Shown here piece by piece: positions 8,788-18,021 of a stretch of 64,000 nt of DNA (position 1 is the stretch's first letter; every line of letters begins with the position of its first letter). The notes under the pieces are model-generated. The model was not told the origin of the DNA and did not search any database. It saw nothing but the letters and a program-made list of their open reading frames with translations. The stretch lies in assembly GCA_037439785.1 (NCBI GenBank), contig JBBIVJ010000006.1, positions 65,352-129,351 of the forward strand, in the 5' to 3' direction. Made by a program: the position numbers and the translations under genes. The DNA is from DSVZ01 sp037439785. GTDB lineage: Bacteria; Verrucomicrobiota; Verrucomicrobiia; Limisphaerales; J093.

Positions 8788-9948
8788 ATGAACTCAGTCC
8801 TGCAAGTGGGAGTAGTCGGCTGCGGCTACTGGGGACCCAACTTGATCCGCAACTTCCGCGCCCTGTCGGGCTGCCGGGTTCGGTTCGTGTGTGATCAGTC
8901 GGAGGCCCGGCTCAAGCACATGAAATCGCTCTACCCGCAGGTGGAGACCACCAGCCGGTTTGAGGATTTGCTCGAGTGCAAGTCGCTCGACGCCGTGGTG
9001 GTGGCCACGCCCGTGGGGACTCACCACAAACTGGCCCTGGCGGCCCTCCACGCCGGCAAGCACGTATTTGTGGAGAAACCGCTGGCCCGCTCCGTGGCCG
9101 AGTGCGAGGACCTGATCCGGGAAAGCACGCGGCGGGGGCTGACCCTCATGGTGGGTCACACCTTCCTCTATTCGCCGGTCGTGCGCCGGATCAAGGAGAT
9201 CGTGGACCGCGGCGACATTGGGGACATCCGCTACATCGCCTCGCGGCGCCTGAACCTGGGGCTGTACCAGAAGGACATCAACGTCACCTGGGACCTGGCC
9301 CCGCACGACATCTCCATCATCCTGTACATCCTCGAAGAGCCCCCGCTGAGCGTGAACTGCCGCGGCAGTGCCCACGTGACCCCGGGCATCGAGGACGTCA
9401 CCCTGCTCAACCTCGAATTCCGCCGCCAGCGGTCCGCCCAGATTCACAGCAGCTGGCTGGACCCCCGCAAGGTGCGCGAAATGACCATCGTGGGCAGCCG
9501 CCGCATGATTGTGTACGACGACGTGACGCCGCACGAAAAACTGCGCATCTTCGACACGCGCGTCGAAACCCCGCCGCATTACGATACCTTTGCGGAATTC
9601 CAGTACTCGTACCACTACGGGGACGTGTACGCACCCTACATCAAGCAGGAGGAACCGCTGAAGGTCGAATGTCAGCACTTCCTGGATTGCATCCGCACCG
9701 GCCAGGAACCCCTCTCCAGCGGCCGCCAGGCGCTCGAAATGGTGCGCATCCTTGAAGCCGCCTCCCTGTCCTTGAAGGGACAGGGCGCGCCGGTCACCCT
9801 GAGTTCAGCGGACGAGACCGCAACCGCTCCCCTGCGCCCCCTCAACGGCCGCCCCCGCAACGGTGCCGGTGCGGGCGGGCCGGCGTCCGCCAAGAGCGGC
9901 TCGGGAAAGCACCACGCGCCGGCGGTTGCCGCCGCGGCCACCCACTAA
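8788..9948 (+). CDS. Gfo/Idh/MocA-family sugar dehydrogenase (WbpB/WlbA-like)
   Basis: NAD(P)-dependent oxidoreductase of 386 residues. The Rossmann motif VGVVGCGYWGPNLIRNF lies at the N-terminus, followed by VATPVGTHHKLALAALHAGK and HVFVEKPLA with the family's conserved EKP lysine. The next two genes encode an acyltransferase and a PLP aminotransferase. This trio fits 3-oxidation, 3-transamination and 3-N-acylation of a nucleotide sugar, as in the WbpB/WbpE/WbpD route to UDP-2,3-diacetamido uronic acids. The actual sugar is inferred. The last 50 residues are a low-complexity Ala/Gly/Pro tail. Confidence 0.87.
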   Translation: MNSVLQVGVVGCGYWGPNLIRNFRALSGCRVRFVCDQSEARLKHMKSLYPQVETTSRFEDLLECKSLDAVVVATPVGTHHKLALAALHAGKHVFVEKPLARSVAECEDLIRESTRRGLTLMVGHTFLYSPVVRRIKEIVDRGDIGDIRYIASRRLNLGLYQKDINVTWDLAPHDISIILYILEEPPLSVNCRGSAHVTPGIEDVTLLNLEFRRQRSAQIHSSWLDPRKVREMTIVGSRRMIVYDDVTPHEKLRIFDTRVETPPHYDTFAEFQYSYHYGDVYAPYIKQEEPLKVECQHFLDCIRTGQEPLSSGRQALEMVRILEAASLSLKGQGAPVTLSSADETATAPLRPLNGRPRNGAGAGGPASAKSGSGKHHAPAVAAAATH

Positions 9949-9983
9949 GCCGACCCTCCAAACCCGTCCACTGCGCCAAGCTC

Positions 9984-10511
9984 ATGGATGCACCGGCGAA
10001 CCGGCCCTACTGCCTGATCGCCCCCGACGTGAAACTCGGCGCCGGGGTCAAGATTTTCAGTTTCACCAACCTCTACGGGTGTGAAATCGGCGACGAAACC
10101 AAGATCGGCACTTTTGTGGAAATTCAGAAGGGTGTCCGGATTGGACGCCGCTGTAAAATTTCCAGCCACACCTTCATTTGCGAAGGGGTCACCCTCGAGG
10201 ACGAGGTCTTTGTGGGACACAACGTGACCTTCATCAACGACCTGTTCCCGCGCGCCACCACGGCCGACGGGCGGTTACAAACCGAGGCGGACTGGGAATG
10301 CCGCCCCACCCTCGTGCGGCGCGGCGCTTCCATCGGTTCGGGCGCCACGCTGCTGGCGGGCGTGACCGTGGGCGAATACGCCCTGGTGGGCGCCGGAAGT
10401 GTGGTCACGCGAGATGTCCCTTCCCACACCGTCGTGGCCGGCAACCCGGCCCGAATCCTGCGTCGCCTCGATGCCGCCCAAACAAACAACGCCGTTGCTT
10501 CCCTCCCATGA
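9984..10511 (+). CDS. Left-handed beta-helix N-acyltransferase (WbpD-like)
   Basis: 175 residues made of hexapeptide repeats ([LIV]-G-x-x-x-x), with KIGTFVEIQKGVRIG, EVFVGHNVTFINDL and ATLLAGVTVGEYALVGAGSV. The ending VVTRDVPSHTVVAGNPARIL is typical of sugar N-acetyltransferases. It probably acetylates the amino sugar made by the neighbouring aminotransferase, using acetyl-CoA. The stop overlaps the ATG of the aminotransferase gene by four bases, indicating coupling. Confidence 0.87.
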   Translation: MDAPANRPYCLIAPDVKLGAGVKIFSFTNLYGCEIGDETKIGTFVEIQKGVRIGRRCKISSHTFICEGVTLEDEVFVGHNVTFINDLFPRATTADGRLQTEADWECRPTLVRRGASIGSGATLLAGVTVGEYALVGAGSVVTRDVPSHTVVAGNPARILRRLDAAQTNNAVASLP

Positions 10512-11668
10512 CCCGGGTTCCTTTTCTGGATCTGCAGGCCCACCACGCTGCCATCCGCGGAGAGCTGGTGGCCGCCTTCGAAGCCGTGCTGGACACCAGC
10601 GCCTTTGCCGGTGGCCCCTTTGTCCAGCGGTTTGAAAAGGATTTTGCCGCCTACTGCGGCACCCAACACTGTGTGGCGGTGGGCAGCGGCACCGATGCCC
10701 TCTGGCTGACGCTGCTGGCGTTGGGCGTGAGGCCGGGTGACGAGGTCATTACGGTGCCCATGACCTTCATGGCCACCGCCGAGGCCATCACATACGCCGG
10801 CGCCCGACCGGTCTTTGTGGACATCGAGCCCGACAGCTACACGATGGACCCGCGCCTGTTGGAGCGCGCCATCACTCCCCGCACCCGGTCCATCATCCCC
10901 GTCCACCTCTACGGCCAGATGGCGGACATGGAGCCCATTCTGGCCATCGCCCGAAAGCACGGCATTCCGGTCGTGGAAGACGCCTGCCAGGCCCACGGGG
11001 CCATGTATCAAGGACGCCGGGCCGGCTCTTGGGGCCGCGCAGGATGCTTCAGCTTCTATCCCGGCAAGAATCTGGGAGCGTTGGGGGAGGGGGGGGCGGT
11101 GGTGACCGAGGACGCCGATCTGGCCCGGAAGCTTGTCATGTACCGCGACCACGGCCAGGCGCGGAAATACCACCACCAGGTGGTGGGCTGGAACGCCCGC
11201 ATGGACGGCATTCAGGGCGCCGCCCTGCAAATCAAACTCAAGCACCTGGAAGCGGCCAATGAAGCCCGCCGCCAGCACGCCCGCCTTTACGGGGAGCTGC
11301 TGGCGGATGTGCCGGAGTTGGTCCTGCCCCGGGAATGCCCGGAACGCCGCCACGTGTATCACCTCTTCGTAGTTCAGGTTCCCGAACGGGATGCGATCCT
11401 GGCCGAGCTGGGAGAACGCGGCATCCAGTGCGGCATCCACTACCCCATCCCGGTTCACCGTCAGGAGGCGTACGCCAGTCTGGGGTTGGCCGCGGGCACA
11501 TTCCCGGTGAGCGAATCCTGCACGGCCCACATATTGTCTCTGCCCATGTACCCGGAATTGAAACCCGCCCAGATCGAAACGGTCGCCGGCTCGCTCAAGG
11601 AGTGTCTGAGCGGGCTTCGGTCCGCCGCAAGCGGGGCGGCCAGGCAACCTCAGCTTTCCACGGCTTGA
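10508..11668 (+). CDS. DegT/DnrJ/EryC1/StrS sugar aminotransferase (WbpE-like)
   Basis: PLP-dependent nucleotide-sugar aminotransferase of 386 residues. It begins VPFLDLQAHHAAIRGEL and carries GSGTDALWLTL, VPMTFMATAEA, VEDACQAHGA and the PLP-lysine motif SFYPGKNLGALGEGG. The C-terminal GIHYPIPVHRQEAY is also conserved in the family. The ATGA overlap with the acyltransferase gene fixes the start. It most likely aminates the 3-keto sugar produced by the upstream oxidoreductase. Confidence 0.92.
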   Translation: MTRVPFLDLQAHHAAIRGELVAAFEAVLDTSAFAGGPFVQRFEKDFAAYCGTQHCVAVGSGTDALWLTLLALGVRPGDEVITVPMTFMATAEAITYAGARPVFVDIEPDSYTMDPRLLERAITPRTRSIIPVHLYGQMADMEPILAIARKHGIPVVEDACQAHGAMYQGRRAGSWGRAGCFSFYPGKNLGALGEGGAVVTEDADLARKLVMYRDHGQARKYHHQVVGWNARMDGIQGAALQIKLKHLEAANEARRQHARLYGELLADVPELVLPRECPERRHVYHLFVVQVPERDAILAELGERGIQCGIHYPIPVHRQEAYASLGLAAGTFPVSESCTAHILSLPMYPELKPAQIETVAGSLKECLSGLRSAASGAARQPQLSTA

Positions 11669-11683
11669 GTTTTCCCCCAAGAC

Positions 11684-12889
11684 ATGATCGCCCACATCAC
11701 ACCATGCGACCGGCCTGATCGGCTGGACGGGGCGCGTGTACCCGTGGCGGCTCTTGGCGCGGGCACTTCGGGCCATGGCGGAAGTGGAGGTGTCCAGTCC
11801 GCGGTGGCGAAGGTACCGGAAACAACGGTGCCGCAAACCAACTCGGTCCCTCTTCGACTTGCGGGCGGTGCATGTGATCCCCTCACCTGCGCGGACTGGG
11901 ACTTTTGGGTGGGTCAGTGGTCCGAAGCCTCCGTTTTCCACACCACGGGCTGGATGGCGGTGCTGGCGGACAGTTACGGATTCAGACCTTACGCCTGCGT
12001 CGTGCCGACTCAGGCCGGGCGCCCCGCCCTGCTGCCCGTGATGGAGTGCTCAAGCCCCATCTTCGGTCGCCGCGGCGTTTCCCTGCCGTTTACGGATGCC
12101 GTGCCGGCTCTGGCGGAATCTTCGGAGCAACGGCAGGCCTTGTGGGAACAGGTGCTCACCCTCGGCCGAGCGCGAAAGTGGCGAAGCGTGGAATGGCGGG
12201 GGGGAATGCCGGCTGAAGGCGCCCGGACCGCCATCAGTTTTTACAACCACACGCTGGCGTTGGAAGGAACGCCGGATGCCCTCTGGGGACGTTTGGATGA
12301 CCCGGTCCGGCGTGCGCTGCGCAAGGCAGCACGCCTGGGGGTGGAAGTCCGGCGGGAAACCACTTGGGAATCGGTCCGGCATTTTTACCGCCTCCATGGC
12401 CAGACCCGCCGGTGGCACGGCCTCCCGCCCCAGCCCTTGTCTTTTTTCCGTCACCTCCATCATCACCTCATCGGCCGCGGGGCCGGCTGCGTTTTCAGCG
12501 CCTGGCATCAGGGGGAGGTGATTGCGGCGGCAGTTTTTTTGCAACGGGGGAGGCGGGCAATTTACAAATTCGGGGCCTCGGACCGGAGCCGGCAGGAGCT
12601 GCGAGCCAACAACGCGGTGATGTGGGAGGCCATTCGGTACTTTACCGCCAGTGGCCTGGAATGGCTCGACCTGGGCAGGACATCTTACCAGCAGGAGGGA
12701 TTGCGGCGCTTCAAACTCGGCTGGGGTGCCCGTGAATCCATGCTGAACTACTGCAAATTCGACCTGCGCCGACACACCTTTGTTACCGCGCCCGACCACA
12801 GCATTGGCTGGCACACCGCGGTGTTCCGGCGGCTGCCTCTGCCGTTTTTGCGCTGGCTGGGCGCCCGGCTTTACCCCCATCTTTCCTGA
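11684..12889 (+). CDS. FemAB/BioF2-like acyltransferase, exosortase-locus type
   Basis: 401 residues. After about 65 poorly conserved residues comes a double GNAT-type fold. The second half shows VIAAAVFLQRGRRAIYKFGASDRS, ending in RRFKLGWGA; the Tyr/Lys-Phe-Gly-Ala strand and the Lys-x-Gly-Trp-Gly end are typical of BioF2-like/FemAB proteins found near exosortase and exopolysaccharide genes. Family members transfer amino acids or acyl groups to lipid-linked acceptors; the substrate here is unknown. It is one of five such genes in the window. No signal peptide or membrane helix is evident. Confidence 0.75.
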   Translation: MIAHITPCDRPDRLDGARVPVAALGAGTSGHGGSGGVQSAVAKVPETTVPQTNSVPLRLAGGACDPLTCADWDFWVGQWSEASVFHTTGWMAVLADSYGFRPYACVVPTQAGRPALLPVMECSSPIFGRRGVSLPFTDAVPALAESSEQRQALWEQVLTLGRARKWRSVEWRGGMPAEGARTAISFYNHTLALEGTPDALWGRLDDPVRRALRKAARLGVEVRRETTWESVRHFYRLHGQTRRWHGLPPQPLSFFRHLHHHLIGRGAGCVFSAWHQGEVIAAAVFLQRGRRAIYKFGASDRSRQELRANNAVMWEAIRYFTASGLEWLDLGRTSYQQEGLRRFKLGWGARESMLNYCKFDLRRHTFVTAPDHSIGWHTAVFRRLPLPFLRWLGARLYPHLS

Positions 12890-12980
12890 TTGTTGTGAGC
12901 ATGCAACCGCATCCAGTTCCGCCCCCCCCCCGCCAGTCCCCCCTGTGCGCGGGGCGGAGCCGCGCCCCACGGGCCTGAAA

Positions 12981-15215
12981 ATGGCCGACGTCGTTTACGC
13001 CTTGTTCCGGCACAAGTGGAAAATTGTCAGCGTCGGCCTGCTGGGCATGGCCACAGCGGGCGGGGTGTGGTTCTTGAAGGGGCCACTTTATCGGTCGGAA
13101 GCCAAGCTGCTGGTCCGCTACGTCCGCGATTCCCGATCCGTGGAGGTCAGTCCCGGTTCCCCCGGCGATGTGCGCACGCCCGACAGCCGGGGAGATTCCA
13201 TCATCAACTCGGAGATCGAGATTCTGACCAGTCGGGACCTGGTGTTGGAGGTGGTGGACCAGGTGGGCCCCGAGAAAATCCTGGCCCGAGCGGGGGGAGG
13301 GACCAACCGTCTGGCCGCTGCCTCGCTGATCATGAAGGGGTTGGAAACGGCTGTGCCCCGAAAAAGCACCGTCATTGTCGTGGCCCTCAACCACCCGGAC
13401 CCCGAGATGGCTCAAGTTATTTTACGCACCCTGGTGCAGGGGTATCTCCGGAAACATGCGGAGGTTCATCGTGCGGTGGGCGTGTTTGATGAGTTTCTGA
13501 CCCGGCAGACCGACAACCTGCGCGCCCGACTCAGCCAGACCGAGCAGGAGCTCCAAAAGCTCAAAGTGGCAGCCAATGTGACTTCCATCGAGGAGTCCAA
13601 ACGCATGCTCGCCGAACAGGCCTCCCGCGCCCGGCAGGAGCTGATCCTGGCCGAGGCCCAACTGGCTGAACGCAAGACCGTCCTGGAAAAACTGCGCCAA
13701 CTGTGGGGGGCTGCTTCCGCGACCAATGTGACGAATCAGGTCGGCCCGTCGGCGGAGGTCGCACCCGATACGGAGCGCGAGCGGCATTACCGCCTTGTCC
13801 TGTCCCGATTGGAGACCTTGCGCAATCGTGAACTGGATTTGTTGTGGCAGTTCACCCCGGAAAGCCAGGACGTCCGGCAGGTCCGCGAACAAATTGCCCT
13901 GGCGGAACAGACCCGGCGCGAACTTGAATCGCAGGATCCGCAGTTACCACTTCGCGTTCAGGGCAGCAATCGTGGAGCTCCCTACCCGGGAATGGACTCG
14001 ATCCGTGCGGCTTCCCTCCCGTGGGATGTGGGCAGCCTGGCCAGCTTGGAGGCGGAAGTCGCGGCCATCGAGGCGCGGGTCCAGCGATTCCGAGCCTACC
14101 TGGACGAGTTGCGGCAAGAAACGGTACGGATCAACGATGCCGAACAGGCCATTACCGAACTGCAACGACGCAAACAGCGCGAGGAGGCTCAATACCTTTA
14201 CTTCAGCGCCAACCTGGAGCAGGCCCGAATAGACGAATCTCTCGGTACCAGTTCGCTGGCCAACATCAACGTCCTTCAGGAGGCTTCCGCACCCGTGATG
14301 AGTTTGGACGCCACCCGCAAGTTGGTGTTGGGGTTGTTGTTCGGCGGATGGGGTGTGGGCGTGGCCTGGGCGATCTTGATCGAATTGTTCCTGAACATGC
14401 GGGTCAAGCGCATGAGCGATGTCGAGGAGAAGCTCAAGTTGCCGCTCTTCCTGACCATCCCGGACTTCAGCTGCAACGGTCACGCCAAAAGCTTGCGGTC
14501 GAGCCAGCCCCCGCTACTGCCGGCCGACGGCTGCGGAAAGGACCCGAAGCAGGACCCGGAGATACCGGTTCCACCGGCTCCGCCGGCACACCCGATGCGA
14601 GCTTATCACGAGGCGCTGCGCGATCGGTTGATCATGTACTTCGAAATCAAAGAGATGTACCACAAGCCCAAACTCGTCGGGATCACCAGTACCCATCACG
14701 GCGCCGGCGTGTCTTCGATTGCCGCGGGCCTGGCAGAGAGCCTTTCGGAAACCGGTGACGGCAATGTGCTGCTCGTGGACATGAACCCCGAACACGGCCC
14801 GACTGTGTATCCCTTCTACCGCGGTAAATCCGGATGCGGTTTGTCAGAAGCGTTGGACCAACAACAGCGGGATGCGGCCCAGGTACAGGAAAACCTTTAT
14901 GTCGTTACCTTGGGAGGCGCCGAGGGAGAACGCGTGGGGGTTGTGCCGCGCCGTTTCGCCAGCCTGCTGCCCAAGATGAAGGCCAGCGATTACGACTACA
15001 TCATTTTTGACATGCCACCGGTGAGCCAGACGAGCGTGACGGCCAAGGTGGCCGGCCTGTTGGACATGACCTTCCTGGTGCTCGAGGCTGAACGCACACA
15101 TACCGAGCAGGCCAGACGATGCGCGGCCATGCTGGCGGAATCGCGGGCCAAAATCACGGCGGTGTTGAATCGCCTGCACAATTATGTGCCGGCGCGGCTG
15201 CAGCCCGACATCTAG
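12981..15215 (+). CDS. Wzz/GumC-type chain-length protein fused to a degenerate BY-kinase
   Basis: 744 residues in the inner membrane. It has an N-terminal Wzz domain with a first helix at about 15-33, long periplasmic coiled coils (about 170-430), a second helix at about 445-468, and a cytoplasmic P-loop domain (about 565-740). The expected Walker A, GxGK[ST], reads STHHGAGVSS, so the ATP-binding lysine is missing. The second motif VLLVDMN and the Walker B-like YIIFDMPP remain. There is no C-terminal tyrosine cluster. It probably sets polymer length without kinase activity. No in-frame ATG lies between the previous gene and 12981, so this start is the best available; a GTG at about 12942 is possible. 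Confidence 0.85.
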   Translation: MADVVYALFRHKWKIVSVGLLGMATAGGVWFLKGPLYRSEAKLLVRYVRDSRSVEVSPGSPGDVRTPDSRGDSIINSEIEILTSRDLVLEVVDQVGPEKILARAGGGTNRLAAASLIMKGLETAVPRKSTVIVVALNHPDPEMAQVILRTLVQGYLRKHAEVHRAVGVFDEFLTRQTDNLRARLSQTEQELQKLKVAANVTSIEESKRMLAEQASRARQELILAEAQLAERKTVLEKLRQLWGAASATNVTNQVGPSAEVAPDTERERHYRLVLSRLETLRNRELDLLWQFTPESQDVRQVREQIALAEQTRRELESQDPQLPLRVQGSNRGAPYPGMDSIRAASLPWDVGSLASLEAEVAAIEARVQRFRAYLDELRQETVRINDAEQAITELQRRKQREEAQYLYFSANLEQARIDESLGTSSLANINVLQEASAPVMSLDATRKLVLGLLFGGWGVGVAWAILIELFLNMRVKRMSDVEEKLKLPLFLTIPDFSCNGHAKSLRSSQPPLLPADGCGKDPKQDPEIPVPPAPPAHPMRAYHEALRDRLIMYFEIKEMYHKPKLVGITSTHHGAGVSSIAAGLAESLSETGDGNVLLVDMNPEHGPTVYPFYRGKSGCGLSEALDQQQRDAAQVQENLYVVTLGGAEGERVGVVPRRFASLLPKMKASDYDYIIFDMPPVSQTSVTAKVAGLLDMTFLVLEAERTHTEQARRCAAMLAESRAKITAVLNRLHNYVPARLQPDI

Positions 15216-15435
15216 CCTGTGTTGAAATCGGGTTGCCGGTCAAACCTGGTGAGGGGCTCGCACGCCTCAGGCCCCGTGTTCAGCGTAAGGAAATGAGATG
15301 GGGGATCGGGCCCTGTTGCGCGGAGGGCACCCGACGTGGCGGGTGTCGCGAAGCGACGGGGACGAAGTCTGCCCGGAACAGGCCGCCGACATGGCATGGG
15401 GAAACCGCCCCGCGGATCATCTTTTGCTAACCAAG

Positions 15436-17679
15436 ATGTGGCGGAACCGCATTTGGTACGCCTTGAAACCGTGGCTACCCCGCTCGATAAGGTGGGGGTT
15501 GCGCCGCTGGTACGCCCGGTGGCTGCTCCGCCGTTCCCGGGATATCTGGCCCATTCTGCCCGGATCGGAACAACCTCCCGAAGGCTGGCCGGGCTGGCCC
15601 GAGGGCAAGCAGTTCGCTTTCGTCCTTACCCACGACGTCGAAGGCTTCGATGGTCTGGGTCGGTGCAGGCGCCTGATGGAATTGGAGCGGGAAATGGGGT
15701 TCCGTTCCGCCTTCAACTTCATTCCGCATGGCGAATACCATCTGTCACCCCTGCTGCGCGACCAGTTGGACCGCGCCGGCTTCGAGGTCGGTGTCCATGA
15801 CCTGCATCACGATGGGCATTTGTTCGACAACCGGGAAACGTTCCGTCAGTGCACCAGCAAGATCAATCGCTACCTCCGCGAATGGCACGCCGTCGGATTC
15901 CGCGCCGGGTTCATGCTCCGCCGACTGGACTGGCTGCACGACCTCGAGATCGAATACGATACCTCCACCTTCGACACTGACCCGTTCGAACCCATGCCCG
16001 ACGGGGTCGGCATGATCTTTCCCTTCTGGGTCCAGGCGCCCACGGGGGCTCCCAGGGGTCAGGCCCCCGCGCCCCGCCGGGGCTATGTGGAGTTGCCATA
16101 CACACTGGCGCAAGATTCCACACTGTTTTTGCTGATCGAGCAGAAGTCTCCCGAGATTTGGCTGCGCAAGGTGGACTGGATCGCCCAACACGGCGGCATG
16201 GCGTTGGTGAACGTGCACCCGGACTATCACCGGTTTCCGGACGAACCCCAGGATCCCCACACCTTCCCGGTCGAGCACTATCGGGACCTGCTTCGCTACG
16301 TCGCCGATCGGTATGCGGGAAAATACTGGCAGGCGTTGCCTCGCGAAGTGGCCGGATACGTCCGCGCCATGTCCCGGCCTCCGTTTCATCGGCGTCCCCG
16401 GCGCGTGGCGATGGTCACCCATTCCGTGTACAGCCAGGACAATCGAATCATTCGCTATGCCGCGGCTCTCCGCGTTGCCGGCAACGAGGTGGAAGTCCTG
16501 GGGCTGCGAGCTTCTCCGGATCTCCCGCGACGGGACACCGTGAATGGCGTGCGCGTCCACCGGTTGCACGACCGGTTCAGCAAGCAGGAGAAAGGACCGC
16601 TTCCGCTGGCTGTATCCGTTGTCACGTTCTTGTGCAAGGCCGTCCGGCACCTGTTCCGGGAGCATCGGCGGCGCCCCTACGATCTGATCCACGTCCACAA
16701 TGTGCCGGACTTCCTGGCTCTGGCCGCCTTGTACCCGCGCCTGCGCGGCGCCCGTGTCATCCTGGACATCCACGACCTCATGCCCGAGTTCTTTTACAGC
16801 CGTTTTGGCCGGCCGCAAACGTCGCTGTGGTCCCGGCTACTGGTATGGACGGAACGCCTTTCCGCTCGCTGCGCCGATCACATCATCATCAGCAACGATC
16901 TCTGGCGACCGATCTACGAGTGCAGGACCGGCACGGCCGGACGGTGCTCGGTCTTTATCAACCATGTGGATCTGGATGTGTTCCGGTCCGATTTGCGACC
17001 GGACCGCAACGGCGCAGAAGGACCGATCCTTTGCTTCCCGGGGGGACTGCAGAAGCATCAGGGATTGGACGTGGCGATCCGCGCCATGCCGCGCATCCGA
17101 CAGCGCTTCCATAGGGCGGAATTCCACATTTACGGCGACGGCCCCATGCGCGAGCCCTGGGAGGCTCTGGCCCGATCGTTGGGACTCCAAGAAGCGGTCA
17201 AATTCTCCCCTCCCATTCCATCGGGCGAAGTGGCCCGGAGAATGGCCGCAGCGGATGTCGGGGTGGTGCCCAAGCTTGCCGACTCTTTCGGCAACGAGGC
17301 CTACAGCACCAAGATCATGGAGTTCATGGCCCTCGGGGTGCCCGTCGTCGTGTCGGAAACGCGCATCGACCGACATTACTTCGATGATTCCCTGGTTCGC
17401 TTCTTCCCGTCGGGCGATGCCCGGGCCCTGGCCCGGGCGGTGATCGAGGTGCTCGAGGATCGCGAGGGCACCCGACAACGCGTCGCGCGCGCACTGGCGC
17501 ATGCTCGGGCTCAGAGCTGGCAGGTCCGCAAAGCGGATTACCTCACGCTCGTCGAAAGTCTTTGCAGTGGAAAACAACGGGTCCTTGCAACTGCACCGAC
17601 GCCGTCAGAACCCGGCCAGCCCGAGCGTCCTCCCGCGCCGGAAGCTTCCGATACGGCTCCGCTTGTGGAAAACCGGTAA
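15436..17679 (+). CDS. Polysaccharide deacetylase-like domain fused to a GT4 glycosyltransferase
   Basis: 747 residues. The N-terminal part (about 60-310) is NodB-like: FAFVLTHDVEGFDGLG supplies the first metal Asp region and GVHDLHHDGHLFDN the His-rich motif. From about residue 320 (RRVAMVTHSVYSQDNRI) a GT-B fold GT4 domain follows, with DLIHVHNVPDFLALA, a nucleotide-sugar region FPGGLQKHQG, and the EX7E-like segment EAYSTKIMEFMALGVPVVVSE. A retaining glycosyl transfer coupled to deacetylation, or to a deacetylase-fold binding domain, is inferred. In-frame ATGs at 15391 and 15298 give longer alternatives. Confidence 0.82.
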   Translation: MWRNRIWYALKPWLPRSIRWGLRRWYARWLLRRSRDIWPILPGSEQPPEGWPGWPEGKQFAFVLTHDVEGFDGLGRCRRLMELEREMGFRSAFNFIPHGEYHLSPLLRDQLDRAGFEVGVHDLHHDGHLFDNRETFRQCTSKINRYLREWHAVGFRAGFMLRRLDWLHDLEIEYDTSTFDTDPFEPMPDGVGMIFPFWVQAPTGAPRGQAPAPRRGYVELPYTLAQDSTLFLLIEQKSPEIWLRKVDWIAQHGGMALVNVHPDYHRFPDEPQDPHTFPVEHYRDLLRYVADRYAGKYWQALPREVAGYVRAMSRPPFHRRPRRVAMVTHSVYSQDNRIIRYAAALRVAGNEVEVLGLRASPDLPRRDTVNGVRVHRLHDRFSKQEKGPLPLAVSVVTFLCKAVRHLFREHRRRPYDLIHVHNVPDFLALAALYPRLRGARVILDIHDLMPEFFYSRFGRPQTSLWSRLLVWTERLSARCADHIIISNDLWRPIYECRTGTAGRCSVFINHVDLDVFRSDLRPDRNGAEGPILCFPGGLQKHQGLDVAIRAMPRIRQRFHRAEFHIYGDGPMREPWEALARSLGLQEAVKFSPPIPSGEVARRMAAADVGVVPKLADSFGNEAYSTKIMEFMALGVPVVVSETRIDRHYFDDSLVRFFPSGDARALARAVIEVLEDREGTRQRVARALAHARAQSWQVRKADYLTLVESLCSGKQRVLATAPTPSEPGQPERPPAPEASDTAPLVENR

Positions 17680-18021
17680 TCGCTGGTCATGGCCCTCACC
17701 GTACCCCCTCGGCGCGGCGGCCATGACGGCTGGATCATCCCCGCTCTGCCGGGACCGTGGATCTCTGCGGTCAACGAAACGAACCACAAAGATCCGAGCG
17801 TCGCTCCGATGCATACCTGGAGACTGCCAGGGCGTGGACCGCAGCTGCACAAGGGGTCTCAGCCGACCCGACAGGGTTCGGCTGCTCTCTGCTCGGACGG
17901 GTTGGCCCGGATGAAACCCTCGGCTCTCGGCCTTGAATTGTCTGTTTTGTGCCCTCTCGCTGTGACCTCTGTGTCTCTGTGGTTCAAACAGGCAAGGTGC
18001 GTGCCTCCGTGGTGAACTCGG
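17680..18021 (+). other. Gap inside the exopolysaccharide cluster with a repeat-like tract
   Basis: No gene was recognised in these 342 bases. Around 17961-18019 lies TGTGACCTCTGTGTCTCTG followed by a related CCTCCGTGGTGAA. I recall similar text as dispersed spacer sequence in several bacterial phyla, but cannot confirm copy number here. The gap may break the operon and hold an internal promoter. Confidence 0.35.

Noticed and set aside
10124..11941. Long minus-strand frame opposite the aminotransferase
   Set aside because: Shadow of the plus-strand PLP aminotransferase, whose catalytic motifs are complete.
17961..18019. CRISPR-like or tandem repeat
   Set aside because: Only two loosely similar units without regular spacing.
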